Positions 46,201 to 53,301 of a stretch of 64,000 nt of DNA are shown here, piece after piece. A model generated the notes under the pieces. That model did no database searches, was not told the origin of the DNA, and saw nothing but the letters and a program-made list of their open reading frames with translations. Position 1 is the first letter of the stretch. Each line of letters starts with the position of its first letter. Origin of the DNA: Unio delphinus (Eukaryota > Mollusca > Bivalvia > Unionida > Unionidae); the NCBI GenBank assembly GCA_029339505.1, contig JAQISU010000026.1:3484001-3548000 (forward strand), in the 5' to 3' direction. The translations under genes were made by a program, and so were the position numbers.

Positions 46201-46812
46201 GATACACGAAAGCAGAATATCGACGTTGACATTCCTGGACAACAACAAAAGCAGAATTTAGTATTAAATGATATTGTGCTGGTTGATATCAGCGTCGTTA
46301 AAGATGCATTAGGTGCTGATAAATCCCCATGGACGTTAGGTTATGCAGCAACAATACACTCTTCACAGGGATTGACTATATCCGATACAACTCTTTGGAT
46401 AGTAGATAATCATATTGAGTGGTCAAATTTAGTTTATCTCGCAGTATCCAGAGTACGGCGAATAAACCAACTTCGAAGAATTGTGGTTAATGATAATGAC
46501 AATACAATAAGTAATATACACACCGATGATAATATAATCAGAAAAAAACTCTCTGGTTATAAACAACAGGATAAAAAAAATAAAAGAGAATTTGACATTG
46601 ATGCTGAATTAATTAAGACACTAAAGCAACAACAGAACAATCACTGCGCGAGTTGTAATTGTATAATGAGTTGGAATTGGTCGGATAAAGATCCTCGCCA
46701 ATTCACCGTAGATAGAAAAGATAACAATCTCGGTCATGTCAGAAATAATGTGATGTTGACTTGTCTTGAGTGCAATAGACGCCGGGGTGACAGCACCTTA
46801 GGTGCTAGTTAA
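43201..46812 (+). CDS. DNA polymerase - SF1 helicase - HNH nuclease fusion (1203 aa)
   Basis: I start it at MKEFKRLSK (43201), matching the start in B; the open frame extends 17 codons further but overlaps the divergent gene. Residues 1-400 are unassigned; I cannot see a clear 3'-5' exonuclease. Polymerase motif A (ISIDISACYPGSFLG, Asp 423), a motif B-like RSSMLAYSCINLF and motif C (ATDSMYI, 705-711) follow. Then comes an SF1 helicase: Walker A GCGGSGKT (788-795), IIIWDEI near 855, MCGDHGQPQPFVG and IHSSQGLT near 1050, and AVSRVRR. The C-terminus is an HNH-like module, NHCASCNCIM (from 1147) ... FTVDRKD ... CLECNRRRG. It would replicate the element. The broken copy in B has the same order. 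It overlaps the integrase end by 8 bp. Confidence 0.85.
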   Translation: MKEFKRLSKIKPWKNVRFNLDRISDIPKSLVDDKPLLSKISDCFNEFKRDGASHTWSTFRIIDEDVNIPVIDATMNDIRAAVILSHLGQKSLRRYFFRIKFIIEEEGEWIIRDKFDPILKDKKTVIVSRDSKPGILTGIDKPYYEKSYPVTAVVYGLYPINNNPNIAKLAPMFSSSVALPLNCVATRLIEHFKNASRGNKLTDLRRNKITEWELTVKQRGATISDIAKLEALLKFPISVATITGEVLYEPKYQSRGAPIEIIDHNKHAWTPAVNIFPRERTVRYIPKEFSDDFYEEKLFDAIHTLTKDDPVSVWLLRSNEDPEIGFDQFVKPNGELYRTEELDTRMRKIANEYLKGNTSISTEKLLTDSFTIPSVVAHFAREKNSWRPTRSDFLNDVKLSCVELGHGGLWNTKYSRDGMISIDISACYPGSFLGYGECSEYFKRFGHPTHEMTRVAINGPLPDFDLTGFARVISFELATGLHPCSYLWLGRHMYEKAWMPIVLLRYMIDCGMLISLIVSEAIICYNAQKDVWLPKPDLEKIINEQRKQFLDGNSKNFSEEQIIDWSKKLFEGSNREAKDLGRKIIGKFTQGGRFDNAKYSSRLIIDDEEYNFIISDLIKKGKFVTRKNAFLSGELDEEAYKSASGTNNVWVDDVLRNGKKLGTVVTYCDGKSCQYTQLRSSMLAYSCINLFSMINRFPNTAVRVATDSMYIHEKYKSDVAKFTDPKEAWGNWRFKKETLHEYCKSADVAMDDKYLKSNHNISEIQSEFSTAPPVSDPICRYKTVYLNGCGGSGKTTRAIELFRRSTMVVLTPTHRLAREMIARGVKACTYHSFFRWKGDNWTPDRMGDKFIPEIIIWDEICTISLTVLQTFLSWLLTKNTKVVMCGDHGQPQPFVGGSPHEWLKGFVDYYEEINTDHRSLDEQLREFKALIRLQPDKIQCEIAREIISETPMNDFWEMWKPNDLIIASRKIVRDALQMKLFALHKEKFATLPVPLCYRPKDTRKQNIDVDIPGQQQKQNLVLNDIVLVDISVVKDALGADKSPWTLGYAATIHSSQGLTISDTTLWIVDNHIEWSNLVYLAVSRVRRINQLRRIVVNDNDNTISNIHTDDNIIRKKLSGYKQQDKKNKREFDIDAELIKTLKQQQNNHCASCNCIMSWNWSDKDPRQFTVDRKDNNLGHVRNNVMLTCLECNRRRGDSTLGAS

Positions 46813-47761
46813 GACCACGCGGTGGTAATTGAGTATCCTCGGGAATCACTTGTAATTGTTCGCGTGTAAATCCTCGCTGAGGAGCAGTTGAATCCAGTCT
46901 ATAGATTGGAGGTCTACCCGTAGATCGTGTTATGCCGGATATTTTATGCGTAGTGACACTCCAAATAGGATCAGTAGCTCTTTTTTTACCACCCTCAAGC
47001 TCTCCTGGTTCATATAAGTACCTTACAATGACATTACTACCAAGAATTGGTTCTTTGAAATCTTTTTGTGAAATTCCTTGGATTTCCATTTTGATAGACG
47101 CCTTCTTAATAGCGTTGACAGGTTTCATATTAATTGTTCTAGTAATCTCATTATTGATTGCGGTAATCACAGCTGGTAATCTCTTGACCCATTCACGGGA
47201 TCGTTTATCCTGTATGAATTCTTTTGCGTATTGATATCCGAATAACCACTCAGCAAGGGTTTTATTAAACCGTTCAACAATTGCCTGATCGCGATGTAGC
47301 GCAGTGTGTCCTCGTCTGATGGCGACATTATGATGTTTCATCGTAGATGTAACAACACCTTGAAATTCCTTGCCAGGATCAACTTGTAACAGATTTGGCC
47401 AGCGCAGAGGACCTCGTCGATAAATCCTCTCAAATGCAGAAGCTACTTCAGTAGATGATTTTGTCCTTAACGGTTCTGCTTCTTTGTATCGACTTGCAAT
47501 ATCAACTAACGTTAACGCGTATTTGTAACCGTTGTCATGCGGCAGAAATAGTATATCAGCTTGATGAACTTCATTAGGTGTTGTAACATCAAAATGCGAA
47601 TAGTTAATTTGTTTAGGCGGTGGTAGATAAATTTGCCATATTGCCTGTTTAGATAACCAGTTTGCCGCTGTAGTTTTTTTCACCTTTGATGCACTAGCTA
47701 GTTTATTGATTGCTGCGTAACCTCTCCAGTATCCTCTCGGAGAATAATAAATAGATTCCAT
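46805..47761 (-). CDS. retroviral-type DDE integrase (318 aa)
   Basis: An N-terminal helical domain precedes the rve core. Its acidic triad is D69 (HQADILFLP), D128 (LLQVDPGKEF) and E163 (QAIVERFN), with the classic 34 residues between the second Asp and the Glu. The C-terminal 100 residues form an SH3-like tail (VIVRYLYEPGELEG ... RPPIYRLDS); I see no clear chromodomain. It should recognise the terminal repeats and insert the element, producing the 5-bp duplication seen here. Convergent with the polymerase gene, it is followed upstream by PLA2. Confidence 0.93.
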   Translation of the reverse strand: MESIYYSPRGYWRGYAAINKLASASKVKKTTAANWLSKQAIWQIYLPPPKQINYSHFDVTTPNEVHQADILFLPHDNGYKYALTLVDIASRYKEAEPLRTKSSTEVASAFERIYRRGPLRWPNLLQVDPGKEFQGVVTSTMKHHNVAIRRGHTALHRDQAIVERFNKTLAEWLFGYQYAKEFIQDKRSREWVKRLPAVITAINNEITRTINMKPVNAIKKASIKMEIQGISQKDFKEPILGSNVIVRYLYEPGELEGGKKRATDPIWSVTTHKISGITRSTGRPPIYRLDSTAPQRGFTREQLQVIPEDTQLPPRGLN

Positions 47762-47779
47762 ATTAAAATGCTAGCATTT
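47762..47779. repeat. spacer made of a perfect 16-bp palindrome
   Basis: AAAATGCTAGCATTTT fills the gap (47765-47780) between the integrase start and the PLA2 stop codon. Confidence 0.8.
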
Positions 47780-48115
47780 TCAATTACCAGCACCTAACAT
47801 CAATTTACCCTTCATAGCAGATTTTACCAACCAAGAAGCCAATTTTTCTTTGAAGGATTTATCAGGAATAGCATTTAACGCATGAATTAATTTTACATCT
47901 GCGAGATGTCTATGTTGAAGATTGCTGCTTTTATAAGCGACATCATGAGCATGACACGCCTTATCAATAGCGTTTATTGGATACTCGCCGGGTCGGGGCT
48001 GATTTTGATCATCAAGTCTGATATCTAATCGTGTTCCCGGTCCACAGTAGCTATATCCTGGAAGGTGCTTTTCTCCTGGATACTTTGCCCACGGTGTTCC
48101 TGGGAGTTTTGTCAA
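47780..48115 (-). CDS. parvovirus-type phospholipase A2 (111 aa)
   Basis: The calcium-binding loop YCGPGT (residues 23-28) and the catalytic His-Asp pair (CHAHDVAY, H57-D58) are present in the spacing of the PLA2 domain known from the parvovirus VP1 unique region. Similar small PLA2s occur in Maverick/adintovirus genomes. Such an enzyme hydrolyses phospholipids to let a virion leave the endosome. It overlaps the zinc-ribbon gene by 4 bp (ATGA-type stop/start). It lies with packaging genes rather than capsid genes, so it is a stand-alone protein here. Confidence 0.88.
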   Translation of the reverse strand: MTKLPGTPWAKYPGEKHLPGYSYCGPGTRLDIRLDDQNQPRPGEYPINAIDKACHAHDVAYKSSNLQHRHLADVKLIHALNAIPDKSFKEKLASWLVKSAMKGKLMLGAGN

Positions 48116-48294
48116 TTTGGCTGCAATATCACCTCCTCGTTTTTTTTTAAAGGTTTCGTGGAAGTAAATCTAAATTTTTTCGTACTACATTGTACGCATT
48201 TACCAGAAAGCGCTGATCGATTATTTTTCGTTGTAATCGTCGTCAAGTCATTTGTGCCAGTACGCGTCCTACACTTCACACAATATAGATCCAT
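48112..48294 (-). CDS. zinc-ribbon protein (60 aa)
   Basis: Two CxxC pairs (YCVKC at residues 4-8 and KCVQC near 38-42), separated by about 30 residues and followed by a basic KKFRFTS, form a small zinc ribbon like those in DUF5679-type proteins of large DNA viruses and Mavericks. It starts 18 bp from the divergent ATPase and overlaps PLA2. The role is unknown, possibly transcription or DNA packaging. Confidence 0.75.
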   Translation of the reverse strand: MDLYCVKCRTRTGTNDLTTITTKNNRSALSGKCVQCSTKKFRFTSTKPLKKNEEVILQPN

Positions 48295-48312
48295 AATTTA
48301 TATATAACAGTT
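48295..48312. promoter_or_regulatory. 18-bp divergent promoter, zinc ribbon / ATPase
   Basis: AATTTATATATAACAGTT separates two divergent start codons, and TATATATAA is the obvious TATA-like core. The same organisation is kept in B (14 bp). Confidence 0.45.
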
Positions 48313-48975
48313 ATGAATGTAATTGATTATTCAGCTACTCGACGACGGGAACCTATTAGACACCATGCAATGTTACCAAATTCTATTCGCGCGATTATCA
48401 TCGGACCATCTGGAAGTGGTAAAACACAATTGCTACTTAATTTGATAACGAGATGGATGAAGTGGGATAAATTGTACATGATTGCTCCGAGTGTAGACGA
48501 TCAACGATGTTATGAAGTATTAAAGGATTTTAATGATGCCGCGCAAGAAATTAACGGCGATGGTGTTATTGAGTTTATAACCGATATCGAAGAGGCACCG
48601 AATATTGATGATATTGATGGAAGTATTAACAATTTAGTCGTATATGATGATATTATGTTAGATAATCAAAAGAATCCTGCTAGAATATTTTCCAGAGGCA
48701 GACATAAAAACACCGATGTGATATATATCACTCAACGTTACACTCAAATACCAAAAGTGATCAGAGATAACTGCAATATGCTGTGTGTATTTAACGGAGT
48801 TGATACTCATACTCTTAGAAATATTTGGCAAACTTGGTGCGGTGGTGATATGGATCATAATCGATTTAGAAATTTCTTTAGCCACGCTCAGACAATCCCA
48901 CACGGATTTGTGACGATAAATTTATCAGACCCTCGGACAAGATATCGTATCGGACTTGATCAAATATTTAGTTAG
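48313..48975 (+). CDS. FtsK/A32-type genome-packaging ATPase (220 aa)
   Basis: Walker A GPSGSGKT (residues 31-38), Walker B-like NLVVYDDIMLD (about 111-121) and a sensor segment ITQRYTQIPKVIRDNC fit the viral A32-like packaging ATPase family. Such enzymes drive linear DNA into preformed capsids. Its length is normal for the family. The last eight codons plus the stop (48952-48975) lie inside the right terminal repeat, so the left repeat carries a copy of them. Intact here; frameshifted in B. Confidence 0.9.
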   Translation: MNVIDYSATRRREPIRHHAMLPNSIRAIIIGPSGSGKTQLLLNLITRWMKWDKLYMIAPSVDDQRCYEVLKDFNDAAQEINGDGVIEFITDIEEAPNIDDIDGSINNLVVYDDIMLDNQKNPARIFSRGRHKNTDVIYITQRYTQIPKVIRDNCNMLCVFNGVDTHTLRNIWQTWCGGDMDHNRFRNFFSHAQTIPHGFVTINLSDPRTRYRIGLDQIFS

Positions 48976-49204
48976 CGCATTAGCAGCCGAGAAGGTGAAC
49001 GTCAACTAAATGGCATCTTTTTTTTTACCAAATGGACCCTTCTCTTGATATTTATTAGAAGGGTTTATTTGACAAATTAAGACTTCCTAGTAAATATTAA
49101 CTAGAAGGGTTTATTTGACAAATTGAGAACTTCCTAGTAAATATTAACTAGAAGGAAGCATCGTTGACGACTAAAAAGTTGGTCTGTTCACCTCCTCTGC
49201 TGCT
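48952..49204. repeat. right terminal inverted repeat of A
   Basis: 253 bp, reverse complement of 32763-33014 with five transitions and one indel by eye. It ends CTGCTGCT. Confidence 0.93.
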
Positions 49205-49209
49205 AATTG
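49205..49209. repeat. target site duplication, right copy
   Basis: AATTG directly after the CTGCTGCT terminus of A. Confidence 0.88.
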
Positions 49210-49260
49210 ACTAAAATGGATTAAAAAAGGGATGAAATTTCATCAAATCTGTAGAGAAAT
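49210..49260. repeat. outer end of the interrupted foldback
   Basis: GACTAAAATGGATTAAAAAA and GGATGAAATTTCAT are the inverse of 32463-32501, showing that A split one arm of the foldback. Confidence 0.75.
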
Positions 49261-49297
49261 ATTCTGTTTTACTGAAATCAGATTTTTTTATTCAGAA

Positions 49298-49558
49298 CTA
49301 TATAATATTTTTTTTAGGTTGATCAAGTTTAATGCAGGAATGCGCGTTGTTTATAATCTGATCTCGGTCACACGTGATCATATAAATATGTTCTCGCCGC
49401 AATCTATCTAACTGTTCTTGTGTCAGTAAAAACTCTTCGTTACCGAACTCATCAATGACTATATCAACGATGTTGAATGAAGACTGTGTAAATATTAATT
49501 TGATTGCATTTCCATGTGCTTCCTTGTCGTGTATAAAAACCTTTACGTGCTGGTACAT
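49298..49558 (-). CDS. unrecognised small open frame beside fibre remnant (86 aa)
   Basis: It starts at ATG 49558 after TATATAAAATTT and codes for a mixed alpha/beta-looking acidic protein (IDEFGNEEFLLTQEQLDRLR) without recognisable family. No homologue is present in A. Together with the adjacent fibre and protease remnants it belongs to viral-element DNA outside A. It could be a real small gene or the C-terminal part of the broken fibre-like gene. Confidence 0.35.
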   Translation of the reverse strand: MYQHVKVFIHDKEAHGNAIKLIFTQSSFNIVDIVIDEFGNEEFLLTQEQLDRLRREHIYMITCDRDQIINNAHSCIKLDQPKKNII

Positions 49559-49567
49559 ATATAAAAT

Positions 49568-49943
49568 TTATCGGATTAATTCGTGAATCAAGATAAAAAA
49601 AAATACACTACCTGACATTGATAATCGTTTTTGAACATTTTTTATAATTTCACTTCTGATATATTCTATCGATATACCTGTATCTAGTATTTTCCCGCTG
49701 TCGGTAAATAAAGGAATATTATCCATAGCAGCGCCAAGAACCCTACGAACTAGAACATTAAACTTAATATTGCTGGTTTCCAAAACACCGTGTTTGTCCT
49801 GAAAAATAACAACTTCATCTCGGTCAACCCCAGCTAGGTTCATAATATCAGCAAGGTCATATTTAGTTGCATATTTTGATGCGTCGAAATCTTTATCGGT
49901 TTTTTTTTCTGTCACTCAAGGATCTTCCGTAAATATCAACCAT
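49568..49943 (-). pseudogene. fibre-like gene remnant outside A
   Basis: The first 14 codons from ATG 49943 (MVDIYGRSLSDRKK) match the N-terminus of the 343-residue fibre-like protein. After an A-run of nine the frame shifts, and the match continues in another frame (IMNLAGVDRDEVVIFQDKHG). It stops at 49568, so only the N-terminal third remains. TATATATA precedes the start. Confidence 0.7.
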
Positions 49944-49989
49944 TATATATATGTACAATTTTAAATACCTGTCCAACGATTACTTGTGT

Positions 49990-50122
49990 ATTCGTGTACA
50001 ACTTTATGATGTGGTTTGGTTGATTTTGATATCGCATCAAGTACAGCGATTGATTAACGACCACATATCGGTGGATCTGTCATTGTCTGTGTCGGTGACG
50101 TTGAATACCAAATCTGATTATG
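49990..50122 (-). pseudogene. adenain-like protease remnant, C-terminal part
   Basis: On the minus strand WYSTSPTQTM, DPPICG and VLDAISK match the protease at 35972-36439, including the Gln and Cys positions. A stop follows directly after CGR. The His/Asp half is missing because homology ends near 50122. Order and strand relative to the fibre remnant are the same as in A. Confidence 0.7.
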
Positions 50123-51884
50123 TGTTAATTAAACATGGTAAAAAGTGTCCCGATTTCCATACACTTGGTAGGTTGACTCAAATTCATTCCATCTTGATGA
50201 CAGGAAATAAGGGACATTGATTGCTCGACGGTAATCTACACGTTTCAGAACTCTGAGGTCTTCTCTTGTTGACACCTGGGCACTCTACATATCATTGAGT
50301 CTCCCATTCAAAACGTTACAGTTCTCAGAGCTCTACTAGTTAAATAAATAAATTAACTTAAAAGTCTGAGCGTTATTTGAAATTGCTTTGCATTAGACGT
50401 TAACGAAACGAGAGGAATGGTGACCAATTTTATCATACAGTTGCCATTCCTCCATTATTCCACTACACCTTTGGAGAAAATTATAGTATTGGTTCCATCA
50501 AAAGCAAGTGTGAACATAATTGAGAAAGGCATTTTTTCTTTCTTCAAACAATGGAAGTACATGTATTGGTCAAGTAGTGTAGGTACAGTACCGGTGCAAG
50601 GGTACTAGGTGGACCTTCCACCATGAGCACCCCTCTTCCCCGGTATCGCTTATAATAAAATTTCAAAATGAAAAATGCATAATGTGGCACTGTGCATTGG
50701 TATTAATTTCATTATTTAGTCTACATAGAACTGGAGTAGGTTATAGTTGTTATGTACAAGAGAACGACAAGTAAAAAATTCAAATTCAACGACGCTCTCT
50801 TTTCTTTCATTCATTTATTCTCAAGCAATGGTTTCCAAAAATAATAATTTTCTAGTGGTTAAACCGACCCTGATTAAGTATTATTAATATATATCTCTAT
50901 CTACAATACTAATTAATGTATTGCCGTATGCCACTCATATCCTAGCACGTGTCAATTTACATGGATAACCAACGGCTGGCCAAGGCGTTGTTGTCACATG
51001 ATTTACAGGCACATTGGTAGGTTGACGGACTTGGAGGCCTGATATCCATTGCAAGTCCAACTGGCACTATATATTTATATACAAATCATCGAGTGATAGC
51101 AAAAACATTTTTCAGTCTTTTTCCTTACAAATTCTCTATGCAATAAAGCGTAACATTAATTCATTCTGAGCATGTGCCAACATAAAATAATTTGATCGTA
51201 TATGACGCACTATGATCTGCATTACCTTGAATTGAAACTTTTGGGTGTTAGAACAGTGTTCGTTCATTGGTGCTAGCTCTACAGTTTCATATGGTTAGAA
51301 TTGTAAAGAAAACATTTCCCCAGTTTCCTAGCTGGTTATCCTGTCTATTTTTAAAAAACAGACCACGTAGATCTTGTGAATATTTCAAGAACCTTAAATC
51401 CAATTTATTTTGGTGTATGATTGATGGATGCAATATTGGTTATAGAATATACAGTTTTTCCTTATTTCAGATGTTCATTTCTCAAAAAAAAAACTGCTAA
51501 CTCCGCTTGGTTATTTTCATTTTAAGGACTTCAGAAGTAAAGGAGCCAATATATTTTTTTTTACATTTTATTTATTTGGTAATTAAATCATTGGACTTTC
51601 AGAAGCTGGTATAAATCTTGCAAAATTCTTTTTCCATATTTTAATAATTGCTAAAAATAGTGAACTTTATTCATAATGTTCACAGTTCAAGAGCCCGACC
51701 TGAAAAAGGCATGAATCGTTGTCTGTTTTTTCTTACATCGGTCTTGAACCATCATAATTGTTAAACTTACTATGACGCCCAGGGCCCATGTCCAGTCATA
51801 ATTCATGAGCTATTAGAGACAAAAGAGCATTATCTCCATCGTCATAATCACTAACGTTATCATTGTCCGCATTAACAGAGAACA
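50123..51884. other. host non-coding flank
   Basis: Viral homology ends at about 50122, with no terminal repeat visible. Nothing else was recognised; the sequence is ordinary AT-rich DNA. Confidence 0.45.
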
Positions 51885-52170
51885 ACTCCAGTGGACTTGT
51901 GGTTAGAGCGTCAGCCTCGAATTGTGGAGGTCGCGGGTTCGAACTCCTGCCAAATCATACTAAAAACGTTTTAAATAGGTACTAACACTACATTGCAAGG
52001 CGCTCAGAATATTGTGAATGGACGGGACATGTTGTTACATATATGCGGCATGATGTCCTAGTGCTAGACATCACTATAAACTGCTATGCTGCAATTATCG
52101 TAACGATATGACGGAAATATTGTTAACGCTATTTTTAAAAAAAATCCAAATCAAACACACACACACACAT
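51885..52170 (+). mobile_element. second SINE family, tRNA-derived head
   Basis: The head has A box TGTGGTTAGAGCG and B box GGTTCGAACTCC at tRNA spacing (about 51895-51945). It is followed by a body with GCAAGGCGCTCAGAATATTG and a CAAATC(AC)n end. The missing complementary acceptor stem and the long body argue against a functional tRNA. Confidence 0.6.
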
Positions 52171-53236
52171 TAGTGGGGAAGTCTGCAACTTCAAAGGATA
52201 TATTGATTGCATTCGGCATCGTCTCTGACCTGGCTTTTGAAATATCAGTTGACATCATCCAACAGAGTAATTTTCTTAAAAAGTTCACTACATTAATACA
52301 TTTAATTAGCCGTAAAAGCTGGCTCTTGTCTATTGTGTAAAGGCTGATGAGCTTATGTTCAGCCCTACTCTGTGTCGGCGAGCATGTCAATGGTTGTTTT
52401 ATCTTCGCGTGCTTTTGAGACGTTATCCGGGTCCCTTGCCTCACAGATTAGGCCACAACAGCATCTGTAACCATAATTAATCTGTTCAAATGTGTGTTAG
52501 GAAATTCGCAGCTAAAATATATTTCCATGTTTCAGCTGAGTTGCGGTTCATGGGGTATTTTAAGGGTAAAATTAAAATTTGAGATGGAAATTTGTCTCGG
52601 TAATCTGAATTGAGGAGTTTAGGTTTCCTCGGAAAAAATGATGATGTTAAAGAAGAAGAAAACAATCGTAAATAAAATAAACGTTCGGTCTTGAGGAGAA
52701 TCCGGTATACTGAGGTTTCTGTTGTGATGAGTTTCACTGGATATACCTGACCTATGACACAAACTTCTGGAAAAATTCACTAACTCGTAAACAAGGCTAG
52801 GTCTTGATTCTCTTAAAGTTATATTTTTCTATAACAATTAAAATGACAAAGATATGTCTTAAGAACGACAACAAAATAAACGAAAAGCCAAACATCATAT
52901 CACTTGCAACAACAGATATTTGAAATGCCTTTAATTTGAAGCTGAATTTACATGTGCTGTAAAATTGATGACGCCTATGAACGACAATTGACAAGCCTGT
53001 CATGTTTGGTCATGTTTGCAACTCCCCCCCCCCCCCGAAAAATTGCAATGAGTCCCTGGTTATTACTCTTTTAAAATTACCCTTAGTGATTCTCAGATGC
53101 AAGGGAGTCCAAAATTATGTAGATTTTGTTTCGATGTTCGTTTTGCATGTGTAAAGTTTATTTTTCCTTCCCTAAGAGAGTGTTTAAGCAGAAACGTTGG
53201 AAAACCGTTTTGTATTTTCTCCATTAAAATATTTTT
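52171..53236. other. non-coding
   Basis: No gene supported; a C-run lies at about 53024-53036. Confidence 0.4.

Positions 53237-53296
<60 letters not shown>
53237..53296. repeat. (CT)n microsatellite
   Basis: About 30 CT units. Confidence 0.95.

Positions 53297-53301
<5 letters not shown>

Larger units (their letters stand above)
32763..49204 (+). mobile_element. complete Maverick/Polinton (adintovirus-like) element A
   Basis: This is a 16,442-bp element with inverted terminal repeats starting AG and ending CT and a 5-bp target duplication. It carries a DDE integrase, family-B-type polymerase, packaging ATPase, adenain-like protease and capsid genes, the defining set of Mavericks and adintoviruses. 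I find no stop or frameshift in the recognisable genes. The two TIRs differ by eye at five transitions and one indel over 252 bp, so the insertion is young relative to B. It may be an endogenous virus copy still able to move. Confidence 0.93.

Noticed and set aside
46805..47761. Retrovirus or LTR retrotransposon from the integrase
   Set aside because: There is no reverse transcriptase, gag or LTR around it. Polymerase, ATPase and protease neighbours identify a Maverick.
47780..48115. Endogenous parvovirus
   Set aside because: Only the PLA2 domain is parvovirus-like. It lies within a full Maverick gene set, and no parvovirus replication protein is present.
49568..49915. Complete 115-residue gene
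   Set aside because: The frame has no ATG at its start; it is the shifted continuation of the fibre-like gene that starts at ATG 49943.
51895..51960. Functional tRNA gene
   Set aside because: A and B boxes are present, but I see no proper acceptor pairing, and a SINE body follows. The same holds for the SINE heads near 2700, 22700 and 56220.
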